Shown: positions 6,742 through 16,005 of the stretch, one piece after another
Layout of the letters: each line of letters begins with the position of its first letter
Position numbering within the stretch: position 1 is the stretch's first letter
NCBI RefSeq assembly: GCF_900102875.1
Contig: NZ_FNGH01000008.1
Coordinates: 141,684-174,522 of the forward strand
Origin: Franzmannia pantelleriensis
Lineage (GTDB): Bacteria > Pseudomonadota > Gammaproteobacteria > Pseudomonadales > Halomonadaceae
Reading direction: 5' to 3'
DNA length: 32,839 bases
Notes under the pieces: model-generated
The model's database searches: none
The model's input: the letters and a program-made list of their open reading frames with translations, nothing else
What the model was told of the DNA's origin: nothing
Made by a program: the position numbers and the translations under genes

Positions 6742-9700
6742 ATGCGAGTCGCAGGCCGAGCGGGTGTGGCGCTGCTGGCACTGGTAGTGGCGCAGGGTGT
6801 CGATGCTTATCCGCAAATGACGTTCTCACAAGAACCTAATGACACGCCTGAGCAAGCCCAGTCGGTTAGCGGCGAGGCGAGGCTGGTCGGCGAGGTATCC
6901 GGCGATGATCGTGACCTGTTCTGGTGGGGGCTGGATGACAACGACACCGACCGGGTGTGGCAGATCGAACTGCAGGGGGATACCGAGGCAGCCATCAAGG
7001 CGCGGTTCTCCTGGCCCGCCGAGGAAGAGGCGTCGGCGCCGAGTGGGGTCGCCCAGTTCGGTGAGGCAGAGCCCGAGGAGGCCGCCGCCGTGGAGACACG
7101 ACTGCTGTCCCTCGAAGCCAGTGCATCCCAGCCCAGGCAGCGTCTCCAGCAGCTGATAGTTCCGCCAGGAGAGCACCTTATCAGCTTACTGCCCCAGGCG
7201 GCGGGGGGCGAGTACCAGCTGGCCCTGACCGAAGCCGGACGTTTGCGGGTGCGTGGCCAGGTGGGGCCCGACGAAGCAGATGACCTGGAGGTGACGCCGG
7301 ATCGACAGTGGTTCTTCCATCTCGATGTGCCAGAGCACGAGATCCCCCTGCGGCCGGAAGAGGATGCCGAGGCGCTGCTATGGCGGCTCGAGCTGCTGGG
7401 TGAACTGGGCGTATCGCTGGACGCCTGGATCGAGAATGACGCCGGTGAGCGGATTGCCGAGGTACAGGCGGATTCACCGGTGCAGCACCACTGGGGGCAG
7501 TTGGATCTTGCCGGGGACGTTCGCCTGCACCTGCGCAACCCTGAGGGGAGCGCGATTGGTCGGGTCGGGCTGGCGCTGATCGAGGATGGTCAACGCCCCG
7601 CGCCTGCTGCGGATGAGCAAGACGTCGTGGCGGGCGAGGCCGCGTCGGAGGAGGAGGCACGGTGGTTCGGGCTTGGCGAGACGATGGCGCTGGAGCTGGT
7701 GCCGCGCGAGCGCCAGTACCTGGCCTTCTCCCTGGATGAGTCGGCGGTGGGTCAGCGCCTGGATGTGGTGGGCGACACGGATCGCGATATCGAGGTCTGC
7801 CTGAGCCAGCGCGATGACCGTGACCCGGTGTGTCGGGATGGGCCAGCCGAGGCGCTGTTCGATCAGATGCAGCTTGCAGCAGGGGACTACCTGCTGCAGC
7901 TGCGACTGTCGCGGCGGGCCGATGACCCGATACCCACCCAGGTGCGGCTGATCGAGACGGACTTGCCCGATCGGGAAGGCTGGGTGGATACCCCCAACGA
8001 CGATCGCGACTGGGCTGCGGTGCTCAGGGCTGATGAGGTCCGCCAGGGCCGTTTCGCGGGGGCAGATACCGCCTGGTTCGAGCTCCTGGTCAGCGATGAG
8101 ACTCAGGTCTGGGCGTTCCAGGCCGAAGGCGATCCCATCGAACGCCTGGCGCTCTACCATGATGGCGATCGTCGCCCCTTTCTCGACAGTGAGCAGTCCC
8201 GGCGCGGGGACCCGCTGCCGCAGCGGCGGTTAAGCCCGGTGCGTCTGCTGCCGGGGCGCTATCAGGTGCGCCTCGAAGGAGAAAACAGCGATTATCGTCT
8301 CGAGGCCCTGCCCCTGGGAGAGCCCCAGCCGGGCCGCGAGATGGAGCCCAACGACGAGCCGGAGGATGCCAATCCGCTATGGTTGGGCGCCTCCGTCGAG
8401 GGGCATTTCCACAGCGAGGATGATGAAGACCACTTCCACTTTCATCTGCCCGGCGCCAACCGGCTGGTGCTGGATGTCGAGCCACCGGCAGACGGGACGC
8501 TCGAGGCCCGGCTGTTCTGGCAGGGGGACGAGCTGCTGCGCACCCTCGACCTGGAGGAGGCCACGCGGATCAGTCGGATGCTGCCCCCCGGCGACTATGT
8601 CCTGCGACTCGAGGGGGAGTCGCCTGCGCAAGCGTCCTACACCGTTCGACTCGGCATCGGCGATCCCTGGCACCATCAGGGGGCGATCGGGTTTGCGCAG
8701 GACGTTGAGCAGGCGCCTCTGGTCCCCGAGGATGGCATCATCGATGCCGAGATGGGGGGCGTGGATGATACCGAGGGCTATCTGCGACTGCCCGTTACCG
8801 AGCAGCCGCGCACCCTGCATGTAGAGGCGCGGCGTCCTGGGGATCGACTGCGTTTCGTGGATGCCGCGGGCAGTGAGCTCGAGATCGAGGAGACTGACGA
8901 ACGGCATCGTCATGCCGTGACCCTACCCGGGGGGGAGCAGTGGTATCTCCGGGCCTCACTGGGTCGTCGTCTTAGCAGCCTGACCCTGGAAGATCCAGCG
9001 CAGCCGTATAGACCGGACACGGCGCCCATCGAGATCGAGCTGGACAGCGAGAGCCGGCAAGTGGCGCCTTTCCAGCCGCACGCTCAGCGCATCGAGACCC
9101 GCCTGACAATCAGCCATCAGGATGAGACACCCCTGGAACTGCCGTTGAAAGCCCACGCCAGCCAGGCTGGCTGGTCGCTTGAGGGGCTGCCTGAATCCCT
9201 CACGCTGGAGGGCGGAGAGGAGCGCCAACTGACCCTGACCTGGACGCTGCCCCCCGAGCTGCTGGAGAGTGATCCGCCGTCGCTGTTCGTAGCGGTGGGG
9301 GAGCATACGGCGCGCCATGATCTGGACATCGATCCGTCGGCCGCTGCCCTGGATCCACAGCCGGTTGCCAGCGTGCCCGAGCCGCTCGACGGCAAGGTGG
9401 ATCTGGCCTGGGAGGGGCTGGGTGCGTACTTCGTCGACACCGATAACGATGCGTTGGACAGCGACCTGGGTGGCATCGCCCGCGGGGGGAACTTCCTGAT
9501 CGATGGTATGGCCAGTGCGGGCAGCTCCATCGAAGTCGATGCCGACCCGGGCGAGCCCCTGCCACCGATTCGTCTGGCCGGTGACGGGGGCCACGTGCAT
9601 GGCCTGGCCTTCAATCAGCGCTCGCTGCATGCGCACAGCTATCGCTGGCAAGCGGTCGAGATCTCGCTGGGCGAGTCCCTTGATGATCTGCAGGTGGTGA

Positions 9701-12135
9701 CGACCCTGGAGCTGGACAGCCGCGACGGCGAGCAGTTTTTCGCCTTCGATGAGCCGCTGGCGGCACGCTATGTGCAGCTGCGGCCGCTGTCGATATTTCT
9801 TGCCGACGGTGAGCGTCGGCGCTCTCGCCACGGCAGTGGCGAGCTGCGGGTGCTGGGGGAGCCTGGCGGGGAACTGGCCGAACGGCATCACGACCTGCTG
9901 GACCGCGACTTGGGCGGGCACTGGCTCTATACCCTGCCGGATATCGATCGCCTCTACGGCTTCCAGGGACAGCGCTACAGCCATCGCGGGTTGATGGGCG
10001 AGCGGCGCGCGAGTCGCGGCCAGCGCATCAACGGCGAGCGTATCGAGATGGTTTTCGCCTTTCTCCAGCAGCGAGCGGCGCGTATCGATGAGCTGCGCTG
10101 GATCGAGAACCTCGACTGGGACGGCCTGCCGGTGGAGGAGGTGGCGGTGTACTCCGCGATGGAATCACCGGTAGGGCCTTGGAAGCACCAGGCCGACTGG
10201 AGCCTCTCGCGTGACGCTGAGGGTGTGGCGACCCTGGTGCTATCCGACGCACCGCAGGTGCGCTACCTGCGTCTGGTCTTCGACGAGCCGGCCGTGCCGG
10301 AAGACGAGCGTCGGGCCAGTTGGCGAATTCCCGAAGCGCTGCAGGCACTCGAGGCAGACGCCCTGGGCAGCGGTCGCTCGATTCTCGGTCACTGGGGGCT
10401 GGATAGTCCCCGCGGCCCGCGGGAGGCGGAGCAACAGGATGGCCAGGTGCAGGCGCCTGAGGTCGAGGACCTCGATAGCCACGCCGAGGCCCCCTATGCC
10501 CTCGCCGAACGGGTCGTGGGGAGGGTCGACGAGCCCGGGGATACGCGTCACTACACCCTGACGCTCGAGGCGCCGGATAACACCCTGGCGTTTGAACTGG
10601 AAGAGCCGGCGCGCGATCGGCTGCGGGCCACCTTGCATGGCCCGCAAGGTGAGATCGTGCCGCTCGACTGGTCAGCGGCCGGCAGCGGACGCCGCCAGGC
10701 CGAGGCGGTGGATATTCCGCAAGGCGAGTATCGCCTCACGGTCACCGAGCCGCCGCGCTCCATCGTCTTCCTGTGGGATGGCAGCGGCAGCCTGTCCACT
10801 CACCAACCGGCGATTTACCAGGCGCTGAACCGCTTTGCCGAGAGCTTGGCGCCCGACAAGGAAGTCTTCAACATGCTGCCGTTGGGCGGCCCCCTGCTGA
10901 TCGATGGCTGGGCCACCCAACCCGACCAAGTGGCCCAGACCCTTGCGGCCTATGACGGTACTTTCAGTAGTTCGAACTCGGAGCCGGCGCTGGCCCTGGC
11001 CAGCCGCGCGCTGGCGCAGCGCGAAGGGCAGCGGGCGATCTTCCTGATCACCGACGCCGAACAGACCGGTCGTGACCTGGCGGCCTGGGAGCCGCTTTCC
11101 GAGATTCGGCCGCGGATCTTCAGCCTGGAGATCACCCATGGCTCACGCAAGGACACTGAAGAGAACCGCTGGTACCAGAATCAGATGCTGAGCTGGGCCC
11201 AGGTGGCGGATGGTCGTTATCGCTATGCCGTCGACCGCACCGACCTGATTCGCGGTTTTGAGGCCGGCATGCGCGAGCTGCGCCAGCCCAGCGAGTTCAT
11301 GCTGGCGGTGGAGCAGCGCTACCAGGAACCGCCTGAGCCGGGCAGCCTGGCGGTGGTCAACGCCGACTCGGCGCAGCCGGCGGTAGCCGGCGGTGTGGTG
11401 CACCTGATCTTCGACGCCTCGGGCTCGATGCTGCGCCAGATGCAAGGTGGGCGGCGCATCGAGGTGGCGCGGCGCATCGTCCAGCAGACCCTCGACGAAC
11501 GCATTCCCGAGGAGGTGCCGGTGGCCCTGCGCGCCTACGGGCATACCCAACCCCACAGCTGCGAGACCGAGCTGCTGGTGTCGCCCAGTGCCGGCAATCA
11601 CGACGAGGTGCGCGACGTCATGGCGGACATCCAGGCCATCAACCTGGCGCGTACGCCGCTGGCGGCCTCCATCGACGCGGTGCTTGATGACCTCGACGGC
11701 TACCAGGACCAGCCGCGGCTGGTGGTGATGCTCACCGACGGCGAGGAGACCTGCGACGGTGACGTGGCCGCGTCAGTCGATGCGCTGATCGAGGAGGGCG
11801 TCGATGTGCGCCTGAATATCGTCGGCTTTCATATCGACGAGATAGGCCTGCAGGCCGAGTTCGAGCGCTTCGCCGCCCAGGGCGGCGGGGAATACTTCGA
11901 CAGCCACGACGGCGACGAGCTGATAGAAGGGCTCGCTCAGGCGCTGGCCGCCACCTGGCGGGTGCTCGACGCCGAAGGCGACGAGGTCGCGCTGGGACGC
12001 GTGGATGACGACCCCGTTGAGCTGGACGCGGGCGAGTATGAGCTGGTGGTGGAAACCCAGGCGGGTGAGCAGCGTCGGGCATTCAGCGTGGGAGCGAATC
12101 AGCACAAGACATTGGAGGTGGGGCGTGATGAGTAG
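6742..12135 (+). CDS. Giant exported acidic protein: PPC-like, discoidin-like and two VWA domains
   Basis: I chose the ATG at 6742 because AGGGGA lies six bases upstream and a clean signal peptide follows (GVALLALVVAQGVDA). An in-frame ATG at 6691 would bury it. The product is 1797 residues and very rich in Asp and Glu. The N-terminal half has several segments like prepeptidase C-terminal (PPC) domains, marked by EPND motifs (EPNDTPEQAQ just after the signal peptide; EPNDEPEDANPLWLG near 538). Around 890-1180 two segments resemble discoidin/F5-8 domains (FDEPLAARYVQLRPL; APQVRYLRLVFDEP). Two VWA domains follow with intact MIDAS motifs: DGSGS at Asp1346 and DASGS at Asp1558, the second with LTDGEETCDGD. 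VWA domains usually bind proteins through a metal ion. A beta-rich tail closes the protein. No anchor or sorting signal is seen. The stop overlaps the next gene. Confidence 0.88.
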   Translation: MRVAGRAGVALLALVVAQGVDAYPQMTFSQEPNDTPEQAQSVSGEARLVGEVSGDDRDLFWWGLDDNDTDRVWQIELQGDTEAAIKARFSWPAEEEASAPSGVAQFGEAEPEEAAAVETRLLSLEASASQPRQRLQQLIVPPGEHLISLLPQAAGGEYQLALTEAGRLRVRGQVGPDEADDLEVTPDRQWFFHLDVPEHEIPLRPEEDAEALLWRLELLGELGVSLDAWIENDAGERIAEVQADSPVQHHWGQLDLAGDVRLHLRNPEGSAIGRVGLALIEDGQRPAPAADEQDVVAGEAASEEEARWFGLGETMALELVPRERQYLAFSLDESAVGQRLDVVGDTDRDIEVCLSQRDDRDPVCRDGPAEALFDQMQLAAGDYLLQLRLSRRADDPIPTQVRLIETDLPDREGWVDTPNDDRDWAAVLRADEVRQGRFAGADTAWFELLVSDETQVWAFQAEGDPIERLALYHDGDRRPFLDSEQSRRGDPLPQRRLSPVRLLPGRYQVRLEGENSDYRLEALPLGEPQPGREMEPNDEPEDANPLWLGASVEGHFHSEDDEDHFHFHLPGANRLVLDVEPPADGTLEARLFWQGDELLRTLDLEEATRISRMLPPGDYVLRLEGESPAQASYTVRLGIGDPWHHQGAIGFAQDVEQAPLVPEDGIIDAEMGGVDDTEGYLRLPVTEQPRTLHVEARRPGDRLRFVDAAGSELEIEETDERHRHAVTLPGGEQWYLRASLGRRLSSLTLEDPAQPYRPDTAPIEIELDSESRQVAPFQPHAQRIETRLTISHQDETPLELPLKAHASQAGWSLEGLPESLTLEGGEERQLTLTWTLPPELLESDPPSLFVAVGEHTARHDLDIDPSAAALDPQPVASVPEPLDGKVDLAWEGLGAYFVDTDNDALDSDLGGIARGGNFLIDGMASAGSSIEVDADPGEPLPPIRLAGDGGHVHGLAFNQRSLHAHSYRWQAVEISLGESLDDLQVVTTLELDSRDGEQFFAFDEPLAARYVQLRPLSIFLADGERRRSRHGSGELRVLGEPGGELAERHHDLLDRDLGGHWLYTLPDIDRLYGFQGQRYSHRGLMGERRASRGQRINGERIEMVFAFLQQRAARIDELRWIENLDWDGLPVEEVAVYSAMESPVGPWKHQADWSLSRDAEGVATLVLSDAPQVRYLRLVFDEPAVPEDERRASWRIPEALQALEADALGSGRSILGHWGLDSPRGPREAEQQDGQVQAPEVEDLDSHAEAPYALAERVVGRVDEPGDTRHYTLTLEAPDNTLAFELEEPARDRLRATLHGPQGEIVPLDWSAAGSGRRQAEAVDIPQGEYRLTVTEPPRSIVFLWDGSGSLSTHQPAIYQALNRFAESLAPDKEVFNMLPLGGPLLIDGWATQPDQVAQTLAAYDGTFSSSNSEPALALASRALAQREGQRAIFLITDAEQTGRDLAAWEPLSEIRPRIFSLEITHGSRKDTEENRWYQNQMLSWAQVADGRYRYAVDRTDLIRGFEAGMRELRQPSEFMLAVEQRYQEPPEPGSLAVVNADSAQPAVAGGVVHLIFDASGSMLRQMQGGRRIEVARRIVQQTLDERIPEEVPVALRAYGHTQPHSCETELLVSPSAGNHDEVRDVMADIQAINLARTPLAASIDAVLDDLDGYQDQPRLVVMLTDGEETCDGDVAASVDALIEEGVDVRLNIVGFHIDEIGLQAEFERFAAQGGGEYFDSHDGDELIEGLAQALAATWRVLDAEGDEVALGRVDDDPVELDAGEYELVVETQAGEQRRAFSVGANQHKTLEVGRDE

Positions 12136-14542
12136 GCTAGCCCTGTTGGGCCTCTCGCTGACGCTGGCGCCGATGGCCTCGGCAGCGATGATGTGCCCGG
12201 GTGCGCCCGGCATGAGCGAGAGCGACCAGCGCTATCTCGAACAGCGGGTGTTGAACCTCGACCGCAACGTGCGCGACGCCTACCAGGAACTGCCCTGGGA
12301 GAACCTCAGGGTGAGCGATGCTCAGCAGGCGGTGGGGAATCACCCCGATGCGCTCTTTGCCTGGGTGCGCGACGAGACCCGCTGGCTGCCCTATGCCGGA
12401 GAGCTGCGCGGGGCTCACGGGGTGATGCAGGATCGTATGGGCTCCAGTCTGGATCGTGCCCTGCTGCTGGCGGCGCTGATGGAGGAGGCCGGTCACACGG
12501 TGCGTCTGGCCCGCACCGCGCTGTCGGACGATGCGCTCGTACGGCTCGAGTCGGCTTGGTCCAATGAGCCGGTGGCCTGGCGGCCGGACGGCGCCGTCGA
12601 GATGGACCTGTCCAGTGCCTCTGTCGCGGCACTGGCCGAGCGGCTCGAGAGCGACCCCGGAGAGCTGGCCGAATCGTTGCTTGAGCAGCGGGCGTCGGCC
12701 GACGCACGGCAGACACGGCTGTTGGCCGACGGCCGACGCCAGGCCGAGGCGCTGACGGCGCTGCTGGATGGCTCCCTGGCGGCCGCCGACGCCTCGCAGG
12801 CTGTCCCGGCGGACCACTGGTGGGTGCAGCGACGCACCGACGACGGCTGGTTGGACTACGATCCGGCCCTCCCCGGGCATTCCGAGGGAGATCGTCTGAT
12901 TGAGACGGGCGACGTCGAGCGTCACTATCCCGAGGCGCTTCCCGAGGATGCACGCCACTGGCTGACCATCGAAGTGGTGGCCGAGCAGCTCGAGGGCGAT
13001 CGGCTAAACGAGACGGTGGCCTTCGCGCACCGGATGCCTGCCGCCGAGCTGCTGGGGCGGCAGCTGCACCTGGAGCTCTACCCCATGGAGATGCCGTCGC
13101 CCCAGTCGCTGCTTGACGCAAGCGTTGATCTCGATGCCTTGCCGCAGGCCCTGTTTGATCAGGAGCAGTGGGTACCCTACCTGCGCCTGGGCGACAGCCT
13201 CGAGCGCCAGGACGCCATCATGGCCGACGGCAGCGTGGTCGAGCTTGGCTCGGATGCCTCCATTGCCGGCGCCTTCGGCGAGGCCGGCAGTGCCCTGGGC
13301 GAAGTGAGCGTCGGCGGTTTGAGCGCCGGGGCGGCGGATACCCCGCCGGAGCTGACTGCGGTGATGGCGCGTTTCCACACCGAGGCGCCGGGCCGCAAGA
13401 CAGATACCGTCGAACGTCCGGTGATGGATCTGATCGGTCCCGCACGGCGCAGCGCGGGTGTCGAGACCTTCGACGTCGACGATGCGCTCCGCGAGCAGCG
13501 CGCGGTCGAGTTGTTGAGCACCCTGGAGGTGCTCGGCCAGACGACCTGGGTGCAACCGGCCCAGCTGGCCGCCTGGCACTACGAGGGACTGATGGACAAT
13601 CGCCAGGCGGCCCTGGCCGGGACCTACCTCGGCGCCCGGGGCGATGACAGTTTTATCGGCGAAGCCCTGGAATCGCGCAGCACCCGTCGCTTGGTGCTGG
13701 ATCAGCTTGCCGCCATGCGACTGGCCTACAGCCCCTATCCCGAGCGAGTCGCGCTGACGCGACTCAATCTGCTGGGCTACGTGACGCTGATGGAGTTCGA
13801 GGCGGGCGAGCACCGGCGCCGCGAGGGCTTCGACATCCTCGACAATCGCGTCGCAGTGCCCGACGGCGAGGCGGTGGCGGAGACACGAATCGCTCAGGGG
13901 GCGCTGGACACCCTGCTGGAGGCCGAGCTGGCGGTGGAGAAGCGCGCCGCCCTGGGCAACACCGCCCAGGCCTTCCTGCATGACCTCGACGAAGGAGCCG
14001 AGTGGCGGCACGTCGTGAGCCTGGACGGCCTGCTGGAACTCGATTGGCAGCCGCACCCCGACCTCGAGGCGCACTTCGCAGCGCGTTTGGACCAGGGGCA
14101 GGCACTGCTTCTGCCCGACGCGCCGGCACGTGATGATGCGCAGACCTGGTGGGAGCTCGATCCCGCCACCGGCGACCTGCTGGGCTACGGGAGAGATCGC
14201 CGTGGTCAGTTCGTCGAGGGGATCCTGACCCTGATGAGTGCCGGCGACAACGCCATGGGCGCGGTGGGCATGGTGCAGAGCATCTGGGACTGCCTGTTTA
14301 CCGCCAGCGATCCGCTGTGCTGCACCCAGGACGCCGCCGCCCAGGAGATGATCAGCAGCGCCGTCAGCGCCGGCCTGGGCGGTCTCGCCGAGGCCCATGA
14401 CATCAATATCGTCATTGGGCGAGAGCTGGTGTCCGGGGGCGCCTTCGACCGGCTCAACTCGGCTGGCATCAGCCAGGCAGCTGGCGACGTGGCCGACGCC
14501 GGATCCGAATTCATCGTCGATTCCTGGGGCCGCTGCAACTGA
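12128..14542 (+). CDS. Exported transglutaminase-like protein with Ser at the Cys position
   Basis: The ATG at 12128 overlaps the end of the VWA gene by 8 bp, so translation is probably coupled. The 804-residue product starts with a signal peptide (LALLGLSLTLAPMASA). Residues 65-250 resemble a bacterial transglutaminase core: the helix normally starting with the catalytic Cys reads GSSLDRALLLAALMEEAG with Ser106/Ser107, while the His and Asp elements are visible at His230 (DHWWVQ) and Asp245 (WLDYDP). About 80 helical, acidic residues are inserted between them. If the reading is right, the protein keeps the papain-like fold but cannot use a cysteine nucleophile, so it may be a binding protein. 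The remaining 550 residues are not recognised. Near the C-terminus is a small Cys cluster (WDCLFTASDPLCC). Coupling suggests it works with the VWA protein. Confidence 0.85.
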   Translation: MSRLALLGLSLTLAPMASAAMMCPGAPGMSESDQRYLEQRVLNLDRNVRDAYQELPWENLRVSDAQQAVGNHPDALFAWVRDETRWLPYAGELRGAHGVMQDRMGSSLDRALLLAALMEEAGHTVRLARTALSDDALVRLESAWSNEPVAWRPDGAVEMDLSSASVAALAERLESDPGELAESLLEQRASADARQTRLLADGRRQAEALTALLDGSLAAADASQAVPADHWWVQRRTDDGWLDYDPALPGHSEGDRLIETGDVERHYPEALPEDARHWLTIEVVAEQLEGDRLNETVAFAHRMPAAELLGRQLHLELYPMEMPSPQSLLDASVDLDALPQALFDQEQWVPYLRLGDSLERQDAIMADGSVVELGSDASIAGAFGEAGSALGEVSVGGLSAGAADTPPELTAVMARFHTEAPGRKTDTVERPVMDLIGPARRSAGVETFDVDDALREQRAVELLSTLEVLGQTTWVQPAQLAAWHYEGLMDNRQAALAGTYLGARGDDSFIGEALESRSTRRLVLDQLAAMRLAYSPYPERVALTRLNLLGYVTLMEFEAGEHRRREGFDILDNRVAVPDGEAVAETRIAQGALDTLLEAELAVEKRAALGNTAQAFLHDLDEGAEWRHVVSLDGLLELDWQPHPDLEAHFAARLDQGQALLLPDAPARDDAQTWWELDPATGDLLGYGRDRRGQFVEGILTLMSAGDNAMGAVGMVQSIWDCLFTASDPLCCTQDAAAQEMISSAVSAGLGGLAEAHDINIVIGRELVSGGAFDRLNSAGISQAAGDVADAGSEFIVDSWGRCN

Positions 14543-14552
14543 GGAGATGCCA

Positions 14553-15971
14553 ATGAATCAGCCACTCACGCGTAAGGCCGCACTCGGCATGGCGGGGCTG
14601 CTGGCCTTGCTCGGCCTGGGGGCGGCGACGCCGGCGGCGGCCCAATCGCCCTGCGCCGAGGTGGTGCGGGAGGGGCTGCCCGCCCTGGGCTGCAACCGTG
14701 CCTTCACCCTGCACGTCAAGGACATCGCCTTCAGCGACGAGCTGAACGGCCAGGCGCCGCCGCCCGGGCAGCGCTGGGCCACACTGGACGTACGTTTCGA
14801 CAGCTGGATGCCCAGCGACCTGGTGTTCGGCCTGGGCTATCCCGAGCCATTGCTGGTGGCCTCGCTGGAGCGCCAGCTCTACCTGCTGGTGGATGACCGG
14901 CAGGTGGTGCGGCCGACCCTGACGGACGGTTCGGCCCTGGAGGATGAGTTCGTGCTGCCCCGGGCGGGGGCCCAGCGCCAGGGGGAGGTCGCATTCGCCG
15001 TGCCCGACGAGACGCTGTCGCAGCTGTCGCTGCACTACTACCACGACCAGTACGCGCCCATCGTGGTGCCGTTGCTGGGCGAGCGCGCCGACCCCGATGA
15101 GGGGCGCAACGCGGCGAGTTGGCAGGCGAGCCATGATCTTCTGTCGCTGGGCGTTCACGGCGTCGGCCGTCATGACCGCTGGCAGGGTGAGGTGTCGCCC
15201 GAGGGGATGCAGTGGCTGGTGGTGGACCTGCGCGGCCAAGGGGAGTGGCGCACGCCGGTGGATGCCCGGGCGCTGGAAGCGTCGGCCGAGCCCGATGCCG
15301 AGGCCGCGCTGCGACGCGTCATGGAGTATATCGAGGCGCCGGGACTGCTGCAGGCGGTGGTGGACGGTCGCCACGCCTATGTGCGTGACCTCGAGCTCAG
15401 CAACCTGGCGGATGATCCGGCGCTGCTGCCCGATGCCTGGGCCGGCGGCGAGGCGGTATTCCCGATACCCGATGACGCCGAGCACATCGAGCTGGTGGCC
15501 TATATGCCCCAGTTTGGCGGTACCGGTATCTCCTCCGAGATTCGCCCGGCGCTGCGCTTTGCACTGGAGGACGGCGAGCGCGAGCCGGACGCCGAACCGC
15601 GAGAGATGATAGAGGACGGTCCGATCCGCTTTCGGGTCCATGACCTGGTGCTGCATGACGCTTTCGCCGGCCACGTCGCCGAGGAGGGGGAGACGCTGGT
15701 CCGGATCGAGGCGGCGATGGCCAACCAGGGCGAGGTTGGCGGCATGATGGAAGTCGGCCACCGCTTGAGCCCGCGTGTGCCAGAGGGAGAGCTGCTGGGC
15801 GTCTACCAGGCCGGTCCATTGCCGCAGCCGGACCCCTTCTGGCTGCCGGCCGACGATGAGCCGCGTCACTTCCAGCTGCTCTATCGCTATCCCGCGGACG
15901 TCGAGACGCTCGAGTTCGAGTATGGCGGCGTCGCCGTCGTCGAAACGCTGTCGCTGCCGATGTCCCACTGA
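14553..15971 (+). CDS. Exported beta-sandwich protein of unknown function
   Basis: The 472-residue product starts at the ATG at 14553, with GAGGAG six bases upstream and only 10 bp after the previous stop. A signal peptide is clear (GLLALLGLGAATPAAAQ). I do not recognise a named family. Three related beta-rich units can be seen, starting with FTLHVKDIAFSDELNG (near 49), LLSLGVHGVGRHDRW (near 198) and IRFRVHDLVLHDAFAG (near 355). Each runs a strand, an acidic loop, then a second strand with alternating hydrophobics. The pattern recalls DUF4352-type immunoglobulin-like sandwiches, which are often extracellular. No catalytic motif is visible. Context suggests a structural or binding role with the VWA and transglutaminase-like proteins. 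Confidence 0.82.
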   Translation: MNQPLTRKAALGMAGLLALLGLGAATPAAAQSPCAEVVREGLPALGCNRAFTLHVKDIAFSDELNGQAPPPGQRWATLDVRFDSWMPSDLVFGLGYPEPLLVASLERQLYLLVDDRQVVRPTLTDGSALEDEFVLPRAGAQRQGEVAFAVPDETLSQLSLHYYHDQYAPIVVPLLGERADPDEGRNAASWQASHDLLSLGVHGVGRHDRWQGEVSPEGMQWLVVDLRGQGEWRTPVDARALEASAEPDAEAALRRVMEYIEAPGLLQAVVDGRHAYVRDLELSNLADDPALLPDAWAGGEAVFPIPDDAEHIELVAYMPQFGGTGISSEIRPALRFALEDGEREPDAEPREMIEDGPIRFRVHDLVLHDAFAGHVAEEGETLVRIEAAMANQGEVGGMMEVGHRLSPRVPEGELLGVYQAGPLPQPDPFWLPADDEPRHFQLLYRYPADVETLEFEYGGVAVVETLSLPMSH

Positions 15972-16005
15972 GCGGAATCAAGGCTCTCCGATGCAGGAGG
16001 TGAGG

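Noticed and set aside
6640-6742. A shared promoter motif (GATG...CTAG) upstream of the genes at 6742, 17195 and 18239
   Set aside because: Loosely similar words occur at all three sites, but spacing and flanks differ, and no sigma-factor consensus fits. Too weak to call.
13004-15968. Two long minus-strand open frames opposite the transglutaminase-like and beta-sandwich genes
   Set aside because: Compositionally biased (Gln, Gly, Arg, His) without signal peptides or motifs, whereas the plus-strand genes have signal peptides and good ribosome binding sites.
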